This document shows positions 1-6,553 of a stretch of DNA of 64,000 nucleotides, one piece after another. Numbering within the stretch: the first letter of the stretch is position 1; every line of letters begins with the position of its first letter. Source of the stretch: WVZH01 sp034430895 (GTDB lineage: Bacteria > Chloroflexota > Anaerolineae > Anaerolineales > E44-bin32); contig DAOUDW010000049.1 of the NCBI GenBank assembly GCA_034430895.1, positions 1-64,000 on the forward strand, read 5' to 3'. A program made the translations under genes and the position numbers. The notes beneath the pieces were generated by a model. It saw only the letters and a list, made by a program, of their open reading frames with translations, did not search any database and was not told the origin of the DNA.

Positions 1-96
1 ATCCGCACACGTTATTTACCCTGGCAGGCCGTTTGGGAATATGGACCCGGCACCAAGCTCCCGAAAGACGTCATCATCGAAGACGAAGAAGATTGA
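1..96 (+). CDS. 3' end of an unidentified gene
   Basis: Frame 1 is open from the window edge to a TGA at 94-96 and encodes about 31 residues ending in an acidic tail (EDEED). The next gene starts 61 bases on with its own Shine-Dalgarno, so this is the tail of a separate upstream gene. The visible residues (a Trp-rich stretch, then GPGTKLPKDV) are too few for me to assign a family. Reading frame and acidic C-terminus are seen; that it is a real gene is inferred from its position and orientation. Confidence 0.5.
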   Translation: MRTRYLPWQAVWEYGPGTKLPKDVIIEDEED

Positions 97-127
97 TTCG
101 ATTCACTCGTATTCGACGCATGACCAA

Positions 128-136
128 TGGTAAAAT
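128..136 (+). promoter_or_regulatory. extended -10 promoter for the Trm112-like gene
   Basis: TGGTAAAAT fits the extended -10 pattern TGnTATAAT. The predicted start of transcription is near 143, just before the Shine-Dalgarno of the gene at 158. No good -35 box lies at the usual distance, as expected for extended -10 promoters. Confidence 0.35.
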
Positions 137-157
137 CAAACCGTTCAGGAGAGCGAT

Positions 158-382
158 ATGATCAACGAAGATTTGTTAGAGATATTACGCTGCCCGGCTT
201 GCGTTCGCGAGAAAGAAGGCAACCTTAAATTGGTGAAAGACGTCTGGCTTGTATGCCAGGAGCCTGGCTGCAATCGCAAGTACCCCATTAAAGACGACAT
301 TCCAGTCATGCTCATCGATGAGGGCGAAAAATGGACCGAAACGGCGATCGAAGATCTCCCCGTACCCCCGCCAGGGGATTAA
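158..382 (+). CDS. Trm112-like zinc-ribbon protein
   Basis: This 74-aa protein has the short Trm112/YcaR-type fold: MINEDLLEILRCPAC at the N-terminus, a second cysteine pair (CQEPGC) near residues 33-38, and the conserved segment YPIKDDIPVMLIDE after it. In eukaryotes and archaea Trm112 activates methyltransferases; the bacterial homologues are small zinc-binding proteins of unsettled role. The start is secure: AGGAGAG lies 6 bases before the ATG. The TAA stop is followed in the same frame by an uninterrupted HEAT-like reading frame, which is unusual. Confidence 0.85.
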   Translation: MINEDLLEILRCPACVREKEGNLKLVKDVWLVCQEPGCNRKYPIKDDIPVMLIDEGEKWTETAIEDLPVPPPGD

Positions 383-727
383 TGGGGACATTTTAAATCA
401 CCTCTCATCTCCAACACCAAAGTTAATAACAGACCGATCCCCCAACTGATTGAAATCCTTCAGGATGCCGAACGGCTCCTCGCGCGCCTGGCTGCTGACG
501 CACTCGTTGCGATCGGCAACCCAGCCATCTCCGCATTGATCGAGACGATGCGATCATCGAACGCCAGCGTTCGAATCGAAGCGGCACGTGCGCTCGCCAT
601 CATGCGCAGCGATCAGGCCATACCTTGTCTATTCTCCACGCTGGATGCCCCTTCACCCTGGGTAATCTATTGGGCTGAAGAGGGCTTACGAAATATCGGA
701 GCGGAAATGCTGTTTTATGGAACTTAG
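383..727 (+). pseudogene. HEAT-repeat reading frame without a clear start
   Basis: Directly after the TAA of the Trm112-like gene, the same frame stays open for 114 codons. From about position 434 it reads as HEAT repeats: PIPQLIEILQDAERLLARLA, then DALVAIGNPAISALIETM, then VRIEAARALAIMRSDQAIPC. There is no ATG, GTG or TTG before a TTG at 536, which lies in the middle of a repeat and has no Shine-Dalgarno. Either the start was lost, or it uses a rare start (CTG at 446), or the TAA is read through to give a Trm112-HEAT fusion. Its TAG stop at 725-727 overlaps the stop of the convergent DUF456 gene. HEAT repeats usually form protein-binding scaffolds; the partner is unknown. Confidence 0.5.
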
Positions 728-1212
728 CCGGAGATGACCCAGAATACCCAGGTGGCTACCATACCTAAACCAAGCAGCAGCTTAATGCCAAGCGAAGCGC
801 CACACCCCAACCCGGCTCCGATCATTGCCTGCGAGGCGGTTTCGACGTCTCTTTTACGAATGTACTCCACGATGAAAACACCAAGCAGCAATGCGATCAC
901 AGCACCAATAGGTCCTGTTGTAAAAAACGCCACAATAGCCAAGATTGCGCCGAGCAAAATCGCGCCCCCCGACGCACCGCCTTTTTTAGCACCGATACCA
1001 CTGACCCAAAATTCGGTGGCCAGACCGGCCAATCCCAAGACGGATATCACGGAAAAAAAGATCAGCCCGTGCTGGCCCCAATCGATGATCAACCCATAAC
1101 CCAAGGCAGAAACCCAAATGAGAATCAAATCCGGAATGACCGGAAAGACGATCCCGACCAGGCCCATCACCATTAACACGATACATCCAATAATGAGCAA
1201 GAATTCAGGCAT
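724..1212 (-). CDS. DUF456 family membrane protein
   Basis: 162-aa very hydrophobic protein with about five membrane segments. The first reads FLLIIGCIVLMVMGLVGIVF, followed by the conserved PVIPD turn; later come a Gly/Ala-rich part (GAKKGGASGGAILLG) and the hydrophilic VEYIRKRD. This is the DUF456 pattern; function is unknown. I place the start at the ATG at 1212 because residues upstream of it in the open frame are the serS C-terminus read in another frame. It overlaps the serS stop by 8 bases, so it is probably translated from the serS message. Confidence 0.8.
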   Translation of the reverse strand: MPEFLLIIGCIVLMVMGLVGIVFPVIPDLILIWVSALGYGLIIDWGQHGLIFFSVISVLGLAGLATEFWVSGIGAKKGGASGGAILLGAILAIVAFFTTGPIGAVIALLLGVFIVEYIRKRDVETASQAMIGAGLGCGASLGIKLLLGLGMVATWVFWVISG

Positions 1213-2500
1213 GATTCTCTCTTTTCGTGATGATTTCCACGCCACCCATCCAGGGGCGCAGCACTTCCGGTACGACGACGCTGCCATCCGCTTGTTGATA
1301 ATTTTCCAGAACAGCGATCAGTGTTCTCGGTAGCGCCAGCCCCGAACCGTTAAGCGTATGGACGAATTCGGGCTTAGCATCAGGCAAAGGACGATAACGA
1401 ATCATCGATCGCCGGGCTTGGAATGATTCACAATTCGAGCACGAACTGGCCTCAAGCCATTCACCACAACCCGGCGCCCAGATTTCAAGGTCGAATTTCT
1501 TCGCCGCTGTAAAACCCAGATCAGCGGTCACCATCTCAACCACACGGTAAGGAATCTCGAGGGCGCGACAGATGTCCTCCGCATCGCCGACCAATGCTTC
1601 CAGTTCCTCGTAGGAATTTTCGGGTCTGCAGAATTTAAACATTTCCACTTTATCGAACTGATGCCCTCTTTTGATTCCTCGCACGTCGCGCCCCGCTGAA
1701 AATTTTTCGCGGCGAAAACAAGCCGAATAAGCTACATATTTCTTCGGTAACTCTTCCGCGGGTAGAATCTCATCTCGATGTAAATTCGTTACCGGGATTT
1801 CCGCCGTGCCGATCAGCCACAAATCATCCTCGACATCGTGGTAGATATTATCGCTGAATTTCGGCAGCTGGCCTGCACCCCACATACATTCTTCTCGCAC
1901 CAGATATGGCGGGTAAACCTCAGTATAGCCATGCCGCTCGACGTGAAAACTGACCATCCACTGAATCAAGGCGTGCTGCAAGCGGGCCCCGGCGCCCAAA
2001 AGCACGTAAAAACGACTTCCGGAGAGTTTAACCCCGCGTTCGAAATCAATGATCCCCAGGTTGGGACCCAACTCCCAATGCGGTAACGGCGAAAATCCTA
2101 GTTCTGCTTCGCTTTTAGGCTCGCCTTCTTGCCGCACCACTATGTTTTCACTCTCATCCTTCCCCACCGGCACACTTTCATGTGGCAGGTTGGGAACCTG
2201 GTACATGGCCTCTTCCAACTTTTGTTCGGTGTCGCGCAGGCGTTCTTCGAGATCGGAAATTTGTGCGTTCACCTCGCGCATCTCCTCAATCAGCGGTTGG
2301 CGTTCTTCCTGATCTTTCATTTTTCCGATCTGTGTCGAGGTTTCGTTACGTTTTTGCCGTAGTGTTTCGACTTCTTGAAGGATTTCTCGTCTACCGCTAT
2401 CGAGTGAAAGAATCTCGTCGATGGGCGCCTCTGCCCGTAATTTACCCAAAGCTTCTTTCACCTCGTCAGGATTTTCGCGAATGAAGTGAATATCAATCAT
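1205..2500 (-). CDS. serS: serine--tRNA ligase
   Basis: 431-aa class II aminoacyl-tRNA synthetase that charges tRNA-Ser (and tRNA-Sec where present) with serine in the cytoplasm. The N-terminal 100 residues hold the long coiled-coil arm (LRQKRNETSTQIGKM). Motif 2 is the FRREKFSAGRDVRGIKRGHQ region, and motif 3 is NGSGLALPRTLIAVLE near the C-terminus. The serine-binding stretch EASSCSNCESFQARR lies between them. Length matches the family (about 425). GGAGGAAGAC lies directly before the ATG at 2500, deciding the start. The gene sits behind a T-box leader and a consensus promoter, so it should be induced when tRNA-Ser is uncharged. The DUF456 gene follows with overlap. Confidence 0.97.
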   Translation of the reverse strand: MIDIHFIRENPDEVKEALGKLRAEAPIDEILSLDSGRREILQEVETLRQKRNETSTQIGKMKDQEERQPLIEEMREVNAQISDLEERLRDTEQKLEEAMYQVPNLPHESVPVGKDESENIVVRQEGEPKSEAELGFSPLPHWELGPNLGIIDFERGVKLSGSRFYVLLGAGARLQHALIQWMVSFHVERHGYTEVYPPYLVREECMWGAGQLPKFSDNIYHDVEDDLWLIGTAEIPVTNLHRDEILPAEELPKKYVAYSACFRREKFSAGRDVRGIKRGHQFDKVEMFKFCRPENSYEELEALVGDAEDICRALEIPYRVVEMVTADLGFTAAKKFDLEIWAPGCGEWLEASSCSNCESFQARRSMIRYRPLPDAKPEFVHTLNGSGLALPRTLIAVLENYQQADGSVVVPEVLRPWMGGVEIITKRENHA

Positions 2501-2520
2501 GTCTTCCTCCTCGCACACAG

Positions 2521-2780
2521 AATACGCCCCCTCCTCCGCAGGACGAGGGGGCGCTCGTGGTACCACCTGCATTCACCGCCGCAGCGGCCTCAAAGCTGTA
2601 ACGGGCGATCCCGGCTCCTTTACGGCAGTTTCCTGCCCCTCCAGGAGCGACGGTTCCCTGAGGGAACGACGGAGGGGATTCACCCTGAAGCCTCATCGTC
2701 TTTCACCTTGCGACGACTCTCTGAAGAAGCCCTACCGGCTACTGGTCTCCGTGCACGTCGTAAAATTGAGATTTTCCTTC
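2521..2780 (-). ncRNA. T-box leader of serS
   Basis: Read on the minus strand, the leader carries the hallmark T-box sequence AGGTGGTACCACG (around 2555-2568), which binds the CCA end of uncharged tRNA. Next comes a GC-rich hairpin at 2525-2553 (CGCCCCCTC stem, 3-base loop, one mismatch). Upstream are a Stem I-like AGAGAGTCGTCG...GGTGAAAGACGATG region and GAATCCCC, where UCC (2676-2678) is a candidate serine specifier codon. The hairpin is not followed by a U-run, only TATTCTGTG, so whether control is by termination or by hiding the ribosome site is open. The T-box motif is seen; specifier and mechanism are inferred. Confidence 0.85.
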
Positions 2781-2785
2781 GACCG

Positions 2786-2813
2786 ATTATACAATCCCAA
2801 GTAGCAATGTCAA
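2786..2813 (-). promoter_or_regulatory. sigma-70-type promoter of serS T-box transcript
   Basis: On the minus strand a perfect TTGACA (2808-2813) is followed after 16 bases by a perfect TATAAT (2786-2791). Transcription would start near 2779, just ahead of the T-box Stem I region. Confidence 0.85.
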
Positions 2814-2899
2814 GAAATCACATCCCCGCAAACCAACAGGATTGGAATGAGGGCTTGGTCGGAATTATGGCATTGTTACGAAAACTTAATCCAATGGAA

Positions 2900-2928
2900 T
2901 TGACATTCTGGCAATCTGCATTTATCCT
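2900..2928 (+). promoter_or_regulatory. promoter of the lipid operon
   Basis: TTGACA (2900-2905), a 17-base spacer and TATCCT (2923-2928) lie on the plus strand, about 160 bases upstream of the serine-palmitoyltransferase-like gene. The -35 box is a full match and the -10 a four-of-six match. Confidence 0.6.
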
Positions 2929-3086
2929 CTCGATGTGAACGCGTGTACGAACGCCTCACTGGTAATCGTACCAAGCCTGGGATTCACGGAAACGACTTCC
3001 GTAAGCCGCCACAAACGAGAAGAACGACAAACCCCGGATGGTATTATGCCCTCTAAGGGAATTCGTTGCCAGGAAAGGACACCAGA

Positions 3087-4268
3087 ATGGACATCTTCGA
3101 GAAGTGCCGCGACTATACCATAGCGCGCCAAATGCAAGCCGAAGGGCTTTATCCATACTTCCTACCCCTAGAAGATACAGAAGGCACGGAGGTTGTCATC
3201 GATGGGCGCAAGCTCCTGATGATCGGCTCGAATAATTATCTCGGGTTAACCACCGACCCCCGTGTGCGTAAAGCAGCCATGGATGCGGTCGAGCGTTACG
3301 GCACCAGCTGCACAGGATCGCGATTTCTCAACGGCACGCTGGCCTTACACAAGGAATGTGAACAGCGCCTGGCGAATTTCGTGGGTAAAGAAGCCGCACT
3401 GGTTTTCAGCACGGGCTACCAGGTCAATGTGGGTACGATCTCTTGTTTAATCGGACGTGGCGACGTGGTTGTCACAGACAAGGACGATCACGCCAGCATC
3501 GTCGACGGTTGTATGATGGCGCTGGGGGATATGCGTCGTTACAACCACAACGATCTCGATCATCTCGAACGCGTGTTGAGCAAGATCGATGATAAAACAG
3601 GTCGCATGGTTATTGTCGATGGTGTCTACAGCATGGGCGGCGATCTATCCCCGCTGCCGGAGATGATTCCCATCTGTCAAAAATACGGTGCCCGGCTGAT
3701 GGTCGACGACGCACACAGCGTTGGAGTTATGGGTGGGGGCCGAGGCACTTCTGCACATTTCGGGGTTACCGACCAGGTCGATCTGATCATGGGTACTTTC
3801 AGCAAGTCCTTCGCCTCTCTCGGTGGCTTTATCGCCGGCGATGAAAGTACCATTCATTACATCCAACACAACGCCCGCTCCCTGATCTTCAGTGCCTCGA
3901 TGCCCGCCTCGAACGTGGCCTCGGTTTTGGCCGCGCTGGACATCATGGAAACCGAGCCCGAACACAACGAACGGCTCTGGGAAGTCACAAACCGCATGCG
4001 GGATGGCCTGACGACCATGGGCTACAACACGGAACCCAGCGTGACGCCGATCATTCCCATTCACATCGGCGGCATGCCCGAGACGTTTATGGCCTGGAAG
4101 ATGTGCTTCGAAGCCGGCCTTTATACCAATCCCGTCGTCTCCCCGGCCGTTCCTCCGGATCAATGTATACTGCGTACGAGTTACATGGCCAGCCATACCG
4201 ACGAGCAGATCGACCGTGCGCTCAACATCCTGGGCGAAGTTGGCCGTGAATTGGGTTTGATTGACTGA
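3087..4268 (+). CDS. serine palmitoyltransferase-like alpha-oxoamine synthase
   Basis: 393-aa PLP enzyme of the alpha-oxoamine synthase family, which condenses an amino acid with an acyl-CoA or acyl-ACP. Visible are the substrate loop YGTSCTGSRFLNGTL, DDAHSVGVMGGGRGT, and the PLP-lysine motif GTFSKSFASLGGFIAG. The TFSKS form, and the NARSLIFSASMPAS stretch after it, resemble bacterial serine palmitoyltransferases more than BioF or KBL, which usually have GTLGKA. I therefore infer it makes a 3-keto long-chain base, but 2-amino-3-ketobutyrate or KAPA synthesis is not excluded. The start is the ATG at 3087, preceded by AGGAAAGG; the upstream TTG at 3066 lacks a site. It overlaps the next gene, an SDR enzyme, by 8 bases. 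Confidence 0.8.
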   Translation: MDIFEKCRDYTIARQMQAEGLYPYFLPLEDTEGTEVVIDGRKLLMIGSNNYLGLTTDPRVRKAAMDAVERYGTSCTGSRFLNGTLALHKECEQRLANFVGKEAALVFSTGYQVNVGTISCLIGRGDVVVTDKDDHASIVDGCMMALGDMRRYNHNDLDHLERVLSKIDDKTGRMVIVDGVYSMGGDLSPLPEMIPICQKYGARLMVDDAHSVGVMGGGRGTSAHFGVTDQVDLIMGTFSKSFASLGGFIAGDESTIHYIQHNARSLIFSASMPASNVASVLAALDIMETEPEHNERLWEVTNRMRDGLTTMGYNTEPSVTPIIPIHIGGMPETFMAWKMCFEAGLYTNPVVSPAVPPDQCILRTSYMASHTDEQIDRALNILGEVGRELGLID

Positions 4269-5241
4269 AAGGGTTCTCGTTACCGGGGCGACAGGCTTTA
4301 TCGGGTCGTCCTTATGCCGAGCTTTGATTTCACACGGATATGAAGTCCGTGTGTTGCATCGTCAATCCTCTTCTTTGCGCGCCCTGCAAGATCTACCCGT
4401 CGAACGCCACATCGGGGATATCCTGCGAGCGAACACGCTGCTTAAACCGCTCCAGAACGTTGATCTTGTCTTCCACGCTGCCGCACAGTCTGCCTACTGG
4501 CGCCAACCCGAACTGGTACGCCAGACGGCTGTGGATGGTACGAAAAACGTGCTCAAAACCGCAGTCGACGCCGGCGTTAAACGGGTGGTACTCACCAGTT
4601 CCGTCGCCGCTATGGGGGTTCCGCTGCAAGACGAACTACTTACGGAAAAACACACCTTCAACTTGCCCCCGAAACGATTCCCGTATGGTTACGCCAAGCT
4701 AGAATCTGAATTAGAAGCACTCAAGTACGCCGATCGTGGGATGGAGATTGTGATCGTCAATCCCAGCGTGGTGATCGGTCCAGGCGACCTCAACCAGATC
4801 AGCGGGGCAATGGTCATCGAAGCGGCACGTGGCTGGGGGTTCTTCTGGATGGAGGGCGGGATTAATGTGGTACATATCGATGACGTCGTCGCCGGCCACC
4901 TGGCCGCGGCCCGCCTTGGGCGTTCGGGTGAGCGCTACATCCTTGGCGGCGAGAATCTTTCACATCATCAAGTCTTCCGTACCCTGACGGAAATCGCCGG
5001 TCGACGTGCACCGTGGTTGAAAATCCCGACTCGAGTGATTACGCCCACCGCCTGGCTTTGCGACGTTCTGGGAAAATGGCTCCCACTGCCATTTAACGGC
5101 GCACAACTACGGATGACACGTGAATATCTCTACTGTGACACATCGAAATCGATAAATGAATTGAACGTATCGAATCCAAAGCCTTTCCGCCAGGCGGCGC
5201 AAGAAGCCTACGATTGGTACCGCCAACACGGATACCTCTAA
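4261..5241 (+). CDS. NAD(P)-dependent epimerase/dehydratase-type reductase
   Basis: 326-aa atypical short-chain dehydrogenase. The Rossmann motif GATGFIG is at residues 8-14 and the catalytic YxxxK appears as YGYAK near residue 142, with a preceding TSSVAAMG. Family members reduce or epimerise sugars, sterols, and in bacterial sphingolipid makers the keto group of the long-chain base or ceramide. Its start is a TTG at 4261 lying inside the end of the upstream synthase gene, with no in-frame ATG nearby, so translation is probably coupled. That coupling makes the lipid-reductase reading attractive. The sequence alone does not give the substrate. Confidence 0.75.
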   Translation: MTERVLVTGATGFIGSSLCRALISHGYEVRVLHRQSSSLRALQDLPVERHIGDILRANTLLKPLQNVDLVFHAAAQSAYWRQPELVRQTAVDGTKNVLKTAVDAGVKRVVLTSSVAAMGVPLQDELLTEKHTFNLPPKRFPYGYAKLESELEALKYADRGMEIVIVNPSVVIGPGDLNQISGAMVIEAARGWGFFWMEGGINVVHIDDVVAGHLAAARLGRSGERYILGGENLSHHQVFRTLTEIAGRRAPWLKIPTRVITPTAWLCDVLGKWLPLPFNGAQLRMTREYLYCDTSKSINELNVSNPKPFRQAAQEAYDWYRQHGYL

Positions 5242-5271
5242 AGAAACCAACATCCATCCAGGAGAAAGTAG

Positions 5272-6147
5272 ATGCCGGCATTGCATGTTGAAAACTTCAC
5301 CGTACGATTTTATGAGTGTGATGCTTACGGCCACATGAATAACGCCAATTATTTACGCTTCATGCAGGAAGCTGCTTTCGGGGCGACCGCGGCTGTGGGG
5401 CTGGATTACGCCACCTATCGGGAAATGGGGAAATTGTGGCTTATACGCGAAAGCGAAATCGAGTACCTTCATCCAATCCATGCCAACGATCTAATCGATG
5501 TACATACCTGGGTCGTCGATGCTCGTCGCGTCATCTCGCGCAGGGCGTACCACTTCGTTAAACCCGACAGTGAGAAGATCCTTGCGAAAGGTTACAGCGA
5601 TTGGGTCTTTCTCCAGCGCGACAGCCTCAAACCTGCCACCATTCCAGCCGAAGTAATCGAAGCCTACATCCCTGAAGGCGGAACGGGGGAACGTATATCC
5701 CGCCAGCCCTTCCCAAGCCCACCTCCAGCACCGGCTGGTGCTTTCTCACTCAAGCGATGGATCGATTGGCGCGATTTGGATGGCATGCGCCATCTCACCA
5801 ACGCCGCTTATCTCTCGTATGCCGAGGACTGTGCCATGCGGCTGGCATCATCGTATGGCTGGCCTTTCTCCCGCTGGCAAGAAGAAGGTATTGCCTTCGT
5901 CGCACGCAGGAACCGAATTAAATACCATCAGGCGGCTCGATTAGATGACGAATTGGAGATCCAAACCTGGCTCTACGGACTGCGCGCAGCTTCGGCTAAA
6001 CGTTACTACGCGTTCTCACGCGCCAAAGATGGCGCACTCCTGGCACAGCTTCAAACTGAATGGGTTCTGGTTGATATCAACACGGGGAAACCGACACGTT
6101 TCCCCGCGCACTTTCACAAGGTACTCAGCCCCAACATCGCCAGGTAA
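5272..6147 (+). CDS. double-hotdog acyl-CoA/acyl-ACP thioesterase-like protein
   Basis: 291-aa protein with two hotdog domains in tandem. The first begins FYECDAYGHMNNANYLRFMQ, the usual 4-hydroxybenzoyl-CoA thioesterase start with the catalytic Asp. The second begins DWRDLDGMRHLTNAAYLSY near residue 160. The layout resembles FatA/FatB-type acyl-ACP thioesterases, which release fatty acids from the carrier. AGGAGAAAG lies 4 bases before the ATG. It follows the SDR gene by 30 bases and belongs to the same presumed lipid operon. Substrate chain length cannot be read from sequence. Confidence 0.8.
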   Translation: MPALHVENFTVRFYECDAYGHMNNANYLRFMQEAAFGATAAVGLDYATYREMGKLWLIRESEIEYLHPIHANDLIDVHTWVVDARRVISRRAYHFVKPDSEKILAKGYSDWVFLQRDSLKPATIPAEVIEAYIPEGGTGERISRQPFPSPPPAPAGAFSLKRWIDWRDLDGMRHLTNAAYLSYAEDCAMRLASSYGWPFSRWQEEGIAFVARRNRIKYHQAARLDDELEIQTWLYGLRAASAKRYYAFSRAKDGALLAQLQTEWVLVDINTGKPTRFPAHFHKVLSPNIAR

Positions 6148-6260
6148 AACAGCAATCGACTCTTTCTTCTCTCCAGTGTGTCACAAATTCAATCCGACCT
6201 TCGTTTCAGAGGATGAAGCCATAGATGTTCATATTCACATTTGTGAACAGGGAGACGAGC

Positions 6261-6497
6261 ATGTCGATGCAAGACGTTCAAGCGATCATTATCCGCGCTG
6301 TGATGGATCGTGAATATCGCGAGTTATTCTTCCATGATCGCACTCGAGCTCTTGAAGGTTACGACCTGGCAACGATAGAAACGATCTGGCTTCATCGACT
6401 GAACCGAAATGAGTTCGATGCATTCGCGCCAGAAGTACGCAGCAGCCTCGCCCAAGGCGGCGGGCCAACCCCGATCGCGCAGCGTATCTACATATAA
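6261..6497 (+). CDS. NHLP-clan (Os1348-like) small protein, possible RiPP precursor
   Basis: 78-aa protein. VQAIIIRAVMDREYRELFFH followed by RALEGYDL matches the leader-like domain of the Os1348/Franean1_4349 families, in the clan of nitrile-hydratase-related leader peptides used by some ribosomal peptide natural products. After an acidic helical part it has AQGGGPTPIAQRIYI. The GGG could be a leader cleavage site, leaving a short core, but there are no Cys and few Ser/Thr to modify. No maturation enzyme or peptidase-transporter is nearby. AGGGAG lies 7 bases before the ATG at 6261. It may instead act as a stand-alone regulator or carrier; assignment comes from recognising the family pattern only. 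Confidence 0.6.
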   Translation: MSMQDVQAIIIRAVMDREYRELFFHDRTRALEGYDLATIETIWLHRLNRNEFDAFAPEVRSSLAQGGGPTPIAQRIYI

Positions 6498-6528
6498 AAA
6501 ACTCCCCGCAATTTATCCTGCGGGGAGT
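6495..6528 (-). terminator. terminator of nifJ
   Basis: ACTCCCCGCA and TGCGGGGAGT form a 10-bp perfect stem with an 8-base loop (6501-6528). Read on the minus strand it is followed by TTTTTATATG, so it mainly ends the nifJ transcript. The plus strand lacks a T-run after the stem. Confidence 0.85.
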
Positions 6529-6553
6529 AAGGAAGTACGAATTCCGCGACGTC

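Noticed and set aside
2486..2938. 150-codon open frame opposite the serS leader
   Set aside because: It overlaps the T-box and promoter on the other strand, has no ribosome site and no recognisable protein.
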